The notes under the pieces were generated by a model. That model saw nothing but the letters and a program-made list of their open reading frames with translations, made no database searches and was not told where the DNA came from. This document shows positions 1 to 8,675 of a DNA stretch of 64,000 nt, piece after piece; position 1 is the stretch's first letter, and each line of letters begins with the position of its first letter. The stretch is from an uncultured bacterium (GTDB lineage Bacteria; Planctomycetota; UBA1135; GCA-002686595). The stretch is taken from the NCBI GenBank assembly GCA_937905825.1, contig CALCXM010000011.1, positions 1 to 64,000 of the forward strand. The letters are read 5' to 3'. The position numbers and the translations under genes are program-made.

Positions 1-2026
1 CTTCGTCGCCCATGCTGATCACGTCCTCGACCTTTTCAACGAAGCCGTCAGCCAGCTCGGAGATGTGGCAGAGGCCTTCGACGCCGGGGAGGATCTCGAT
101 GAAGGCGCCGAAGTCGCGGATGGACTTGACGGTGCCGGTGTAGCGAGTGCCAACCTTGGGGGTCTCACACATGGAGCGGATGGCGTCGGCGCAGGCCTTG
201 GTCTTGGTGCTGTTCGTACCGAAGACTTGGATGTTGCCGTCGTCGTCCATGACGGAGACTTTGACCTCGTAGTCAGCCTGCAGGGCCTTGATGGTCTTGC
301 CGCCGGGGCCGATCAGGAAGCCGATCTTCTCGCCGGGAATCTTGATCGATTCGAAGCGGGGAGCGTGCTCGCTGATGTCGGCGGACGGTGCGTTGACCAC
401 TTCGAGCATCTTGCGAAGGATGTAGCGACGACCTTCGAGAGCTTGGCCGAGGGCCGCCTCAAGAAGTTCGCGGCTGACGCCCTTGACCTTGATGTCCATC
501 TGCAAGGCAGTGATGCCGATGCCGGAACCAGCGACCTTGAAGTCCATGTCACCGTTGTGATCCTCGGAACCTTGGATGTCGGAGAGGATGGCGGTTTGGT
601 CGCCCTCCTTCACAAGACCCATGGCGATGCCAGCGATGGGCTGGCTGAGGGGCACACCGGCGAGCATCATCGCAAGGCAACCGCCACAGACCGAAGCCAT
701 GGAGGAAGAGCCGTTGGACTCGGTGATGTTGGAGAGCACTCGCACCGTGTAGGGGAAGCTCTCTTTGGGGGGCAGGACGCTGGCGAGCGCGCGCTCGGCC
801 AACATGCCGTGACCGATCTCGCGACGGCCCGGGCCCATGATGCGACGGGTTTCACCGACCGAGTAGGGCGGGAAGTTGTAGTGCAGGTAGAAGTGCTTGC
901 GGTACTCCTTCTCGAGGCCGTCAATGATGGCGGAGTCGTCGGGGGTGCCGAGGGTCGCGCTCACGAGGGCTTGGGTTTCACCGCGGGTGAAGAGCACCGA
1001 GCCGTGGTTGCGCGGGGCGAAGTTCGGGTCGATGGTGATCTGACGGATGTCAGCGTGACCACGGCCGTCCGTGCGCTTGCCTTCGAGGATGCACTCGCGC
1101 TCGACTTCCCCTTGCAGGTCGTGGTAGAAGCTCTTGATGGCTTTGGTGGCGCAGCCTTTGTCGGCGTCGTCCGTGTTCGCCAGAAGATCGGCGAGCACCT
1201 TGGTGCGAACGGTGCGCATGGCGTCGTCGCGGGCGTGCTTGCCTTCGGTGAAGATGACTGCCTTGAGATCGCTCTTGTAACCCCAGACCTTGGCCTTGAG
1301 GGCTTCGTCCACTTCGGGAACGGTGAACGCTGCGATCGGCTTGGCGGCCAGCTGCTTGAGCTCGGAGACGACAGCGATGACTTCTTTGATGGTCGCTTCA
1401 GCCAGCTGAAGCGCGTCCAGCATGTCGCTCTCGGGCAGCTGGTCGGCGGAGGCTTCCACCATGGCCAGGCCGTTCTCGTGACCGGCGACGACGAGGTTCA
1501 GGCTGGAGCCTTCGCGCAGGTCTTCGTCACTGGGGAATGCGATCAGTTCGCCGTCGACTTGGCCGATGCGGACAGCACCCATGGTTGCCTCGAAGGGCAA
1601 GCCACTGATGGAGAGCGCCGCGAAGGCTGCGATCATGGAGAGCACGTCGGTGTTGTTCACGCCGTCGTACTGCATGGTGAAGCTCATCACTTGAACTTCG
1701 GCTTTGTAACCCTCAGGGAACATGGGGCGGATCGAGCGATCCGTCAGGCGCATGGTGAGGATTTCTTTGGTGGTCGGGCGTCCTTCGCGCTTGAAGAAGC
1801 CGCCGGGAATCTTGCCCGCTGCGGCCGTCTGCTCGCGGTAGTCCACCACGAGCGGGAAGAAGTCAATGTCTTCTCGTGCGCTGCCAGCCGTGACGGCTGC
1901 GAAGACCTTGGAGTCGCCAAGGGTTGCGATCACTCCGCCGCCAGCTTGGCGGGCCATGTGACCGGTTTCGAGCACAAGGGTGCGTCCAGCGATCGTTCGC
2001 TCAACGCGTTTGTAGGTATCAAACAT
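1..2026 (-). CDS. pnp: Polyribonucleotide nucleotidyltransferase (PNPase), 3' end cut by window edge
   Basis: PNPase degrades RNA 3'-to-5' by phosphorolysis and is a core component of bacterial RNA turnover. The gene is absent from the ORF track because it runs off the left edge, but reverse translation gives an uninterrupted protein starting [17 protein letters not shown]. The visible 675 residues contain the first RNase PH domain ([21 protein letters not shown]), the second RNase PH domain ([20 protein letters not shown]), a KH domain ([16 protein letters not shown]) and most of an S1 domain ([19 protein letters not shown]). Only the end of S1 and the tail are missing against the usual length of about 700 residues. 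It lies 235 bases downstream of rpsO, the classical rpsO-pnp order. The ATG at 2026 is preceded only by a weak GAGAT-like ribosome binding site. Confidence 0.97.
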   Translation of the reverse strand, partial: MFDTYKRVERTIAGRTLVLETGHMARQAGGGVIATLGDSKVFAAVTAGSAREDIDFFPLVVDYREQTAAAGKIPGGFFKREGRPTTKEILTMRLTDRSIRPMFPEGYKAEVQVMSFTMQYDGVNNTDVLSMIAAFAALSISGLPFEATMGAVRIGQVDGELIAFPSDEDLREGSSLNLVVAGHENGLAMVEASADQLPESDMLDALQLAEATIKEVIAVVSELKQLAAKPIAAFTVPEVDEALKAKVWGYKSDLKAVIFTEGKHARDDAMRTVRTKVLADLLANTDDADKGCATKAIKSFYHDLQGEVERECILEGKRTDGRGHADIRQITIDPNFAPRNHGSVLFTRGETQALVSATLGTPDDSAIIDGLEKEYRKHFYLHYNFPPYSVGETRRIMGPGRREIGHGMLAERALASVLPPKESFPYTVRVLSNITESNGSSSMASVCGGCLAMMLAGVPLSQPIAGIAMGLVKEGDQTAILSDIQGSEDHNGDMDFKVAGSGIGITALQMDIKVKGVSRELLEAALGQALEGRRYILRKMLEVVNAPSADISEHAPRFESIKIPGEKIGFLIGPGGKTIKALQADYEVKVSVMDDDGNIQVFGTNSTKTKACADAIRSMCETPKVGTRYTGTVKSIRDFGAFIEILPGVEGLCHISELADGFVEKVEDVISMGDE

Positions 2027-2195
2027 CAGTTTTTATCTTTATCTCTTTTCAACGTCATGCCAATTCGATCGCCAGAGCGATCGGGCTCCCGACCCTGTGT
2101 GGTGCACCCTTTTTATGGGCGCGGAAAACCACGAGTCTCAAATGGGGAAGGGTTCACTCCCCCACCTTGGGTCGATGGCTGGAGCCTTGTTTCCA

Positions 2196-2220
2196 GGTCG
2201 GCCCTCGAAAGGGCCAGACC
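2196..2220 (-). promoter_or_regulatory. Hairpin in the rpsO-pnp intergenic region
   Basis: On the transcript strand the sequence folds as GGTC-(bulge)-GGCCCT paired to AGGGCC-GACC around a short TTCGA-type loop. No U tract follows, so it is probably not a simple terminator. In E. coli a stem-loop in the same place is the RNase III site used for pnp autoregulation. A similar role here is inference from position only. Confidence 0.45.
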
Positions 2221-2261
2221 GTGGAATGGGCTACCGCCGTAGTTCTGAAACGGTTGTCGCC

Positions 2262-2537
2262 TTACTTAGCGACGCGCAAGCCCAGCTTGGCCACGATCGC
2301 AACGTAGCGGTCGTGAGCGTTCTTGCGCAGGTAACGAAGGAGACGGCTGCGGCGGCCGACCATCGTCAGGAGACCTCGTCGTGTGGCGAAGTCTTTCTTG
2401 TGCTGCTTGAGGTGCTCGGTCAGGTTCGTGATGTGCTCGGTGAGCACAGCGATCTGAACCTCGGGGGAACCCGTGTCTCCGGTTTGGATGGCGTGTTCCT
2501 TGATGATCTCAAGCTTGCGTTCGGCTTCAATGGCCAT
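2262..2537 (-). CDS. rpsO: 30S ribosomal protein S15
   Basis: S15 is a primary 16S rRNA-binding protein of the small-subunit platform. The 91-residue product has the normal family length (about 89) and the family signature from [17 protein letters not shown] through [19 protein letters not shown] to [11 protein letters not shown]. The start MAIEAERK fits the family N terminus. It lies directly upstream of pnp on the same strand, the arrangement conserved in many bacteria, which supports co-transcription. S15 represses its own translation in several bacteria, but I cannot identify such a site here. The next gene upstream on this strand is uspA, separated by 330 bases and a strong hairpin. Confidence 0.97.
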   Translation of the reverse strand: MAIEAERKLEIIKEHAIQTGDTGSPEVQIAVLTEHITNLTEHLKQHKKDFATRRGLLTMVGRRSRLLRYLRKNAHDRYVAIVAKLGLRVAK

Positions 2538-2867
2538 GTGACTACCCTGTTTCCTTGTTCTAAACTGTTCTTAAGGAGTGTCGAACCTTGCGGTCCGCCT
2601 CGATCAACTTGCCCCGATCCCAGAGCAGGGGGCTCCAGTAGGGGGGTGCGCCGGCGCCACCGTCGGGGTGGACCAAAAACCAGCGTGGCTCGGTATCCGT
2701 GACGGACACCCAGCCTTTCGAGGCCAGAGAGTTTAGCGGCGAGGGATGGGCTGTCTACCCTCGCCTGCCCTGGACTTCGGGAGTTTGCGACGGAATCTGG
2801 AGATCCGAGGGGGCTGGAAACAGGGATTCGCCCCCATTGGGAGGGCCTGGTCGAGGCCCTCCCGCGG
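2538..2867. other. Intergenic region between uspA and rpsO
   Basis: No convincing coding sequence lies here; the ORFs in the track are short and overlap each other. The region holds the perfect hairpin listed separately at 2839-2863, just after the uspA stop. The remainder is presumably the rpsO promoter and leader. I do not see a clear -35/-10 pair. Confidence 0.5.
2839..2863 (-). terminator. Stem-loop terminator after uspA
   Basis: GGGAGGGCCT and AGGCCCTCCC form a perfect 10-bp stem around a 5-base loop, five bases past the uspA stop codon. No U tract follows on the minus strand, so termination efficiency is uncertain. Confidence 0.6.
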
Positions 2868-3308
2868 CTATTCCGTACGGGGGAAGGTAATGACGGGGAC
2901 CTTCGAGTTGCGCAAGACGGCCTCGGCCACGCTTCCGAGCACCAGGTGACGCCATCCCGTGCGGCCGTGGGTGGCGATGGCGATCAGGTCCACCTTGTTC
3001 GCTTCTGCGTAGTGATTGACGGCTTGGGCTATCTGCACCCCAGAGATCACCTCCACATTCAGATCGGTCACCCCGTGAAGGTCCTTGCAGCTGTTCTCCA
3101 ATTGAGCCTTGGCGCTCTCGATCTCGGCTCCGATGTCCATAGAACCAATCATCGGGGAAAGCGGCGCCCCGTGGGGCGCGACCAATAGGTCCTGGACGAC
3201 GTGCAGGACGGTGACCTTGGCCTGGATCGAGCGTGCCAGCTTGGCCATGGGCCCGAAGGGCAGAAGAGATTCAGGCGAGAGATCCGACGCGATGAGAATG
3301 TGCTTCAC
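2868..3308 (-). CDS. Universal stress protein, UspA family
   Basis: This is a single-domain 146-residue Usp protein, cytoplasmic and probably nucleotide-binding. The N terminus (MKHILIASDLSPES) is the first strand of the Rossmann-like Usp fold. The C-terminal half carries THGRTGWRHLVLGSVAEAVL, which matches the G-x2-G-x9-G-S/T ATP-binding motif of ATP-binding family members. The length is standard for single Usp domains. The gene is monocistronic: a hairpin follows its stop, and its start faces the divergent esterase gene 215 bases away. The physiological trigger cannot be read from sequence. Confidence 0.9.
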   Translation of the reverse strand: MKHILIASDLSPESLLPFGPMAKLARSIQAKVTVLHVVQDLLVAPHGAPLSPMIGSMDIGAEIESAKAQLENSCKDLHGVTDLNVEVISGVQIAQAVNHYAEANKVDLIAIATHGRTGWRHLVLGSVAEAVLRNSKVPVITFPRTE

Positions 3309-3523
3309 AGCTACCTCCGAGGGGTTGTGGACAGCTGCTACCTATCAAGACAGCAGGGTGCCCTTGCTCCCCCTTTTTCGCACGATAGGCCTAGAAACAC
3401 AAGCCTCGGCGCGGATTCCACCTGACGATTCGGGGTCCGTAGGCCATTCTAGAGACACGTATTGCAGCCGCTCGAGCCCGGTCCATAGCGCCGAGTTCGA
3501 TCGCCCCCAACCAGACAGTTCCT

Positions 3524-5980
3524 ATGCTTCTTCGCGCCGCCCCCCTCACGCTCCTACCCCTGCTGCTCTTCTCTGTGGAGGCCCTGGGCCAAGTAGGAGC
3601 GCCCTTTTGCTTGGGGACCCAGTGTCCGTGCTCGAACGACGATCCGAACGCCGGCTGTGGCAATAGCGGACTGGACGGCAACAGCGCGACCGGCGCGCGG
3701 CTCTTCGCGGCGGCCGGGACCACCAACCACGCGGCGGACGACTTGGTCCTCGCAGCGGAGGGCATCTCCCCCCAACGCTTCGGCGTCTTCGTGGCGGGAA
3801 CCACCCCGGGAACAGCGACCCTCGGCGACGGCCAACTTTGCGTGGCGGGCAACGGCCAGCAGCTGCAACGGCTGCAGCCGCAAACGTCGAGCCTTTCCGG
3901 AACGATCACAGACAGCCAGTTCATTCAGAAGCTCAATGGCTCGGCAGTCGGCATCGTCCAGCCCGGAACCACCCTTCACTTCCAGGTGTTCTATCGCGAC
4001 CCCGGCGGCCCCTGCGGCACGGGTTTCAATCTGAGCAACGCCTTGCCGGTGACCTTCACGGCCGGGCCGATCGAGCTCGATCTCGTGGGCGAGCCTTTGG
4101 CGTTGGAACCGCGCTTTGACTTCGTCGACGCCTTCAACTCCACGGAAACAGTCAGCCTAACCCTCGACCCCCAACGCTACCCGGGCATCGCCAATCAGCA
4201 AACCCAAGTGTTCATCACGGAGGGCCGCAGCCGCGCCGAGTGGGACTTGGATCCAGTGTTGGTGGACGTGCGCGGTGGCGCTTCGGCAGTCAGCTTCGCC
4301 GGCGCGGACCTGGCCGGAAACGTATTGAGCCTCGACTCGGGCACTTTGGCGGGTCCCAGCGGAACGGCAATCTCCCGGGGCTACGACGTGGTGGTCGATT
4401 TGGACGGGGACGGGCTCTTGAGTGACGGGGACTTCGTCGATGGACGGGGCGATGAACACGGCTTTGCTGTCTTCCGCGACATGGTGGCCCCCGGTCCCTA
4501 CACCCCAGTCGAGATCTCGCACGACCACGGGAGCTCCAGCTTCCACCGGCAGAACATCTTCTACCCAGCGAACATCGCTGCGCTCGGGGAGCTGCCCTTG
4601 ATCGTGGTCAGCCACGGCAACGGACACAACTACAACTGGTACGACCACATCGGTGAACACATGAGTTCCTACGGCTTCATCGTCATGAGCCACCGGAACA
4701 ACACCAACCCGGGACCTGACTCTGCGGCGACGACGACCATCGAGAACACTGAGGTCTTCCTGCAGAACTTGGGTCTGATCGCTGGCGGAGTTATGGTTGG
4801 CCATGTGGACCGTCACCGCATGATCTGGATCGGTCACAGCCGTGGCGCAGAGGGCGTGGCGCGCGCTTATCGGCGACTGATCAGCGGCGCCGACACGCCC
4901 GCCCAGTTCGTGGCCTCGGACATCCAACTCGTCTCGTCGATCGCCCCCACCGACTTCCTCGGTGCCAACAACAACCCCGGGGATGTTGCTTACCAACTTT
5001 GGACCGGCGCAGCCGACGACGACGTCGATGGAAGTCCTGCGTCGAACGTCGCGCAGACCTATCACTTGCTGACCCGGGCTGAGGGCCAGCGCTTTGGCGT
5101 GACCTACCACGGCGTTGGGCATGGCGCCTTCCACAATGGCACCGGCTCCCTGGTCGCCGCAGGCCCCTGCATCGTTGGCCGTGGCAACACACACAAGCTG
5201 ATGAATGGCTACTTCCTGCCCACCGTCTACAACATCCTCGGAGAGGACGCGATCGCGGAGGAGTACCTCTGGCGCAAGTGGGAGAGCCTGCGATCCCTCG
5301 GCGTTCCGACTGCGGATTGCCCCGACGTGGTGTACGAGTACTGGAACGGCCCATCCACTGACGCCTTCGTCATCGATGACTTCCAGACCGAAACGGGCGT
5401 AGACACTTCGAGCTCCCAAGGAGCCGTTGGCGGGAACGTCGATATTCTCGTCGAGGCGCGGCTGCAGGACGGGAACGGGAACTTGACCTCCGACTCAGCC
5501 GACCCGATGAACGGCATGACGCGCAACGGTCCCTCGGACAATGATCGGGGCATCGTGTTCCAGTGGACGGCGCCGACCTACCTCGAATTTGAAGTGGTCG
5601 CCGCAGCTCGCAACTTCGCGGACTATGCCTACCTCTCCTTCCGCGCTTGCCAAAGCACGCGCCACCCGTTGACCCTCGCGGACCTCGAAGACTTAACTTT
5701 CGACGTCACCCTGCGAGACGCCTACGGCAACACCAGCACCTTGAACATCGGCGCCTATAAAGGCGGCATCACCGACCCCTTCGCGCGCAGCGGAAACGGG
5801 ACCGGAGCTGGATGGTCCAATGAGTTCGAAACGACTCGGGTCCGGCTCGCCGACTTCGCCACCAATCATCCCGACTTCGTCCTCTCGGACGTGGCCGCCA
5901 TCCGCTTCGAGTTTGCCGGGCCCGGCGCTTCCCCTGTGGGACGCATCGGCATGGACGACATCGAATTGGTCCAGCAGTAA
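3524..5980 (+). CDS. Secreted multidomain protein with alpha/beta-hydrolase (esterase-like) core
   Basis: An 818-residue exported protein with a signal peptide (MLLRAAPLTLLPLLLFSVEA, cleavage near residue 23). Residues about 22-178 are a Cys-containing domain ending in TLHFQVFYRDPGG...FNLSNALPVTF; the same domain forms the C terminus of two other secreted proteins in this window. Residues about 320-600 are an alpha/beta-hydrolase core: LPLIVVSHGNGHNYNWYDH is an oxyanion-side segment and MIWIGHSRGAEGVARAY carries the nucleophile elbow, with Ser439 in GHSRG. The overall look is of the PAF-acetylhydrolase/chlorophyllase-like group. The last 200 residues form a beta-rich domain ending IGMDDIELVQQ that may bind carbohydrate. 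The substrate is unknown. The following gene starts within 40 bases and may be co-transcribed. Confidence 0.8.
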   Translation: MLLRAAPLTLLPLLLFSVEALGQVGAPFCLGTQCPCSNDDPNAGCGNSGLDGNSATGARLFAAAGTTNHAADDLVLAAEGISPQRFGVFVAGTTPGTATLGDGQLCVAGNGQQLQRLQPQTSSLSGTITDSQFIQKLNGSAVGIVQPGTTLHFQVFYRDPGGPCGTGFNLSNALPVTFTAGPIELDLVGEPLALEPRFDFVDAFNSTETVSLTLDPQRYPGIANQQTQVFITEGRSRAEWDLDPVLVDVRGGASAVSFAGADLAGNVLSLDSGTLAGPSGTAISRGYDVVVDLDGDGLLSDGDFVDGRGDEHGFAVFRDMVAPGPYTPVEISHDHGSSSFHRQNIFYPANIAALGELPLIVVSHGNGHNYNWYDHIGEHMSSYGFIVMSHRNNTNPGPDSAATTTIENTEVFLQNLGLIAGGVMVGHVDRHRMIWIGHSRGAEGVARAYRRLISGADTPAQFVASDIQLVSSIAPTDFLGANNNPGDVAYQLWTGAADDDVDGSPASNVAQTYHLLTRAEGQRFGVTYHGVGHGAFHNGTGSLVAAGPCIVGRGNTHKLMNGYFLPTVYNILGEDAIAEEYLWRKWESLRSLGVPTADCPDVVYEYWNGPSTDAFVIDDFQTETGVDTSSSQGAVGGNVDILVEARLQDGNGNLTSDSADPMNGMTRNGPSDNDRGIVFQWTAPTYLEFEVVAAARNFADYAYLSFRACQSTRHPLTLADLEDLTFDVTLRDAYGNTSTLNIGAYKGGITDPFARSGNGTGAGWSNEFETTRVRLADFATNHPDFVLSDVAAIRFEFAGPGASPVGRIGMDDIELVQQ

Positions 5981-6015
5981 GCACCCTTGTTATGGGTCCA
6001 GGAAACACCACAGTT

Positions 6016-6654
6016 ATGCGTCGCCCGTTACTTGCCATCGTTTGTCTCGGAGTTCTCTCTGCGACCGCTTTCACGACCTCCCCAGCCCTACGTCGTAGTT
6101 TGGGCCTGCAGAGCCCATTCACGCAGCCGACGGCCGCGTTCAGTCTTTTCGCAGCGCAACCCTTCGTGCTCGAAGAGAGCTACACCAGTCACGACCGCCA
6201 GGAAAAGCCGCAGGTCAACTCGGGTTGGATCTTGGCTCTGAAGGTGCCTGCAGAGCTAGCGCAGTTTCGCAACGGATTGATGCCCGTGCTTTGTGTTGGG
6301 AACACCACCGCGGAACGTTGGAACTCCGGCGACGGAAGCGGGCAAATCGTCATCACGGTGCCGAGCCCTTTGAACTCGGATGGTGAGCCCCAACTCGACC
6401 TCGCGACTGCATCGATTTGGTTCGCGGAGCCGCAACTGCCAGAGCGGGTGAATGCCTCCTGGATTGCCGGCGCACAGGAAGCTGCGGACGCCGTTGCGTT
6501 GACGCCTTTCGATCGTCAGATGCTCGAACAAGCACGTGCGAAGGGTGGCGAGGTCCTGCACGTCCGCAATCACAACGAACTCGGCAAGGCGCTTAGTCAT
6601 TGGATCGACGAGTACGCACCGGACGAGGCTGAACTCGCCGAGAGCCTGCGCTAG
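6016..6654 (+). CDS. Secreted hypothetical protein
   Basis: I do not recognise the family. The ATG at 6016 is preferred because it places a clean signal peptide at the start (MRRPLLAIVCLGVLSATAFT) with an AGGA ten bases upstream; the ORF track start at 5992 adds eight residues. The 212-residue product has a mature part with WILALKVPAELAQFRNGLMP and a C-terminal acidic helical segment (WIDEYAPDEAELAESLR). No catalytic motif or further membrane segment is visible. It follows the esterase-like gene by 35 bases and is likely in the same transcript. A 276-base stretch with no supported feature separates it from the channel gene downstream. Confidence 0.65.
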   Translation: MRRPLLAIVCLGVLSATAFTTSPALRRSLGLQSPFTQPTAAFSLFAAQPFVLEESYTSHDRQEKPQVNSGWILALKVPAELAQFRNGLMPVLCVGNTTAERWNSGDGSGQIVITVPSPLNSDGEPQLDLATASIWFAEPQLPERVNASWIAGAQEAADAVALTPFDRQMLEQARAKGGEVLHVRNHNELGKALSHWIDEYAPDEAELAESLR

Positions 6655-6930
6655 TCACGACTAGGAACGGACGGCCTGGTGCTTCCAGGTCGTCTGGCCC
6701 CCGGCTCACCATGGGATCGGAGTCAGAGGCTGTTTTCCTGCGCGTTGACACAGAGGCGAGCGCCGTTTTCCTGGTCTTCGAAGTCACTGTCTCAAGGACC
6801 ACGAAGAGGAGACTGCAGAATGGGCGCATTTCCCGCACCTAGCTTTTGTATTGACCCCGCACCGCGAGGCACACTCAAGCGCGCCTCTTGTGGATTGGAA
6901 GTCCACCTAACGACGGGGCTCGAGGAACGA

Positions 6931-8031
6931 ATGAACAAGAGACAGGGAACGCGCTTTCGAATTTCACGCTGGCTCACCAAACTTGGATTGGTGCTGCTGA
7001 TCGCTAGCTCCGCCGTGGCACAGGAATCGCGAACACTCATCGTTGGCACGAAGGAAGCCGCGCCGTTCTCTTTCCGAGCCGCTGACGGCCAGTGGCGCGG
7101 AATCAGCATTGACCTGTGGCGCAGCATTGCCGAAGACCTTGCCCTGAAGTTCGAACTCCAGGAGGCCCCGCTACATGACCTGCTCGAAGGACTCGGTGAT
7201 GGGCGCTTCGACGTGGCAGTGGCCGCATTCACGGTGACTGCAGAGCGTGAGCAAGTCGTCGATTTCAGCCATCCCTTTCATCCTTCGGGACTGGGGATCG
7301 CTGTCCCCGTCGAGACATCGGGAAGCCTCAGGGCCATTCTAGACAGCGTCCTTTCCGTGGGCTTCTTGCAGGCGGCCGGAACGCTCTTGGCCGTTCTGTT
7401 CCTGGGCGGCACGCTGCTGTGGTTGCTGGAGCGAAAGAAGAACCCAGAGCAGTTCGGCGGCTCAATCACCAAGGGCCTGGGCACCGCATTTTGGAGGTCA
7501 GCAGTCACGATGACGACAGTTGGCTACGGGGACAAAGCACCCATCACCCTTGGCGGTCGCGTCGTTGCCATCATCTGGATGTTCGCAAGCATCATCATGA
7601 TCTCTGGCCTAACCGCAGCGATCGCGTCCACGCTCACCGTGTCCAACCTGGAGCTCTCCGTGAGCAGCCCGCGAGACTTGCCGTCCCTGAGCCGCATCGC
7701 ATGTGTGGAAGGCTCAACTGGAGAGGAATACTTGCGCAGCCGCCGACTCCCCTATCTGCCGTTCCCGAACGCCACGGAGGCTGTTCAGTCCTTGAGCGAC
7801 GGCAACACGCAGGCGGTGGTCTATGACGCACCCATTCTGCGATACCTGACCATGAGATCCTTCCAGGAGACGGTGACGGTTCTTCCGGTGATCTTCGAGC
7901 GACAAGACTACGCGATCGCCCTGCCGCTCCACAGCGCTCTCAGGAAGTCAGTCAATACATCCCTGCTGAAGCACGTGAGCGGCGAAGACTGGCACGACGT
8001 TTTGTACAAGTACCTGGGAGCGAATCAATGA
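6931..8031 (+). CDS. GluR0-like ligand-gated potassium channel (prokaryotic ionotropic receptor)
   Basis: This 366-residue inner-membrane protein has the architecture of bacterial ionotropic glutamate receptors such as cyanobacterial GluR0. A signal peptide (to about residue 30) is followed by the first lobe of a periplasmic amino-acid-binding domain (TLIVGTKEAAPFSFRAADGQ, then FDVAVAAFTVTAEREQVVDF). A pore module follows: TM near 145-166, a P-loop with the K+ selectivity filter TVGYGD at 196-201, and TM near 209-232. The second binding lobe runs to the C terminus. The start at 6931 has a GAGGAA ribosome binding site; an in-frame upstream ATG at 6820 would spoil the signal peptide. Its TGA overlaps the ATG of the CASTOR-like channel gene, so the two are translationally coupled. 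The ligand is not predictable from what I see. Confidence 0.88.
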   Translation: MNKRQGTRFRISRWLTKLGLVLLIASSAVAQESRTLIVGTKEAAPFSFRAADGQWRGISIDLWRSIAEDLALKFELQEAPLHDLLEGLGDGRFDVAVAAFTVTAEREQVVDFSHPFHPSGLGIAVPVETSGSLRAILDSVLSVGFLQAAGTLLAVLFLGGTLLWLLERKKNPEQFGGSITKGLGTAFWRSAVTMTTVGYGDKAPITLGGRVVAIIWMFASIIMISGLTAAIASTLTVSNLELSVSSPRDLPSLSRIACVEGSTGEEYLRSRRLPYLPFPNATEAVQSLSDGNTQAVVYDAPILRYLTMRSFQETVTVLPVIFERQDYAIALPLHSALRKSVNTSLLKHVSGEDWHDVLYKYLGANQ

Positions 8032-8426
8032 ATCTGTCACGCAACGGGCTGCTCAGGCACCCGCAATTCTTCCTGGAGAGATGGGTTCAACGGGGAGTCC
8101 TGCACCAGCTCTGCTTGATGTCGGGCCTGATCGTCATGGTCGCCGTACTCGGCGGACTGGCTGCATGGGCCTTGACCTCGAACTTCGAGAGTCCCGCAAC
8201 CGCCATCTGGTGGTCCTTTCTTCGGCTGACGGACCCGGGCTACTTGGGGGACGACGAGGGCGTCGCGCTTCGCATTGTTTCCACGATCGTCACGGTGCTC
8301 GGGTACGTGCTCTTCATGGGCTCCCTCATCGCCATCATGACCCAATGGTTGGCGCTCACAATTCGGAAACTGGAGAGCGGCCTGACTCCCATCGCCATGG
8401 AGAATCACTTTGTGATTCTCGGTTGA
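8028..8426 (+). CDS. CASTOR/POLLUX-like ion channel, N-terminal transmembrane part ending at an in-frame TGA
   Basis: The 132 residues match the membrane part of CASTOR/POLLUX-type (DUF1012) cation channels: a TM helix LCLMSGLIVMVAVLGGLAAW, the pore-region segment WWSFLRLTDPGYLGDDEG, and a second TM helix VSTIVTVLGYVLFMGSLIAI. The ORF stops at TGA 8424-8426 just after ENHFVILG. The same frame stays open beyond it to 10001 and encodes the rest of the family protein. Related proteins continue this strand as LGW, so TGA replaces a conserved Trp. Read through, the protein would be 657 residues, the normal family length. It overlaps the upstream GluR0-like gene by 4 bases. It is either a nonsense mutation, a sequencing or assembly error, or readthrough. 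Confidence 0.75.
   Translation: MNLSRNGLLRHPQFFLERWVQRGVLHQLCLMSGLIVMVAVLGGLAAWALTSNFESPATAIWWSFLRLTDPGYLGDDEGVALRIVSTIVTVLGYVLFMGSLIAIMTQWLALTIRKLESGLTPIAMENHFVILG
8424..8426 (+). other. In-frame TGA interrupting the channel gene
   Basis: This codon 133 TGA joins two halves of one conserved protein in the same frame without insertion or deletion. TGA is a normal stop in neighbouring genes, for example at 8029-8031, so general reassignment is not supported. No SECIS-like hairpin with a GGU loop follows, and the family residue here is Trp rather than Cys. A single TGG-to-TGA change is the simplest explanation. Confidence 0.75.
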
Positions 8427-8675
8427 ACGAACCGCACCTCAGAGATCATCAAGAAACTCCTCACCGCCGCCGGACGCCTCGAGCGCTTTTTCGCCCTGCG
8501 CTCTGGATCGAGCCGGCTACGCATCGTTGTCCTCGCCGACGAGGTCAATGCCGAGCGCAGACTCGAGCTGCGGGAAAGCCTCGGGGCCGCTTGGAATGAG
8601 AGCCAAGTCTTTCTGCGATCCGGCTCCTCCCTCCAGCAAGAACATCTCGAACGCCTCGACCTTCACCGAGCCTCG

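Noticed and set aside
65-2242. 725-residue plus-strand ORF
   Set aside because: It is the antisense shadow of pnp, which reads as a full PNPase on the minus strand.
4157-5419. 420-residue minus-strand ORF
   Set aside because: It is a shadow of the esterase-like gene, with no recognisable product.
8424-8426. TGA reassigned to Trp throughout this genome
   Set aside because: TGA ends many normal genes here (GluR0-like gene, first TPR gene, RND adaptor), so it is a regular stop.
8424-8480. Second selenocysteine site in the channel gene
   Set aside because: The expected residue is Trp, and no SECIS-like hairpin with a GGU loop follows the TGA.
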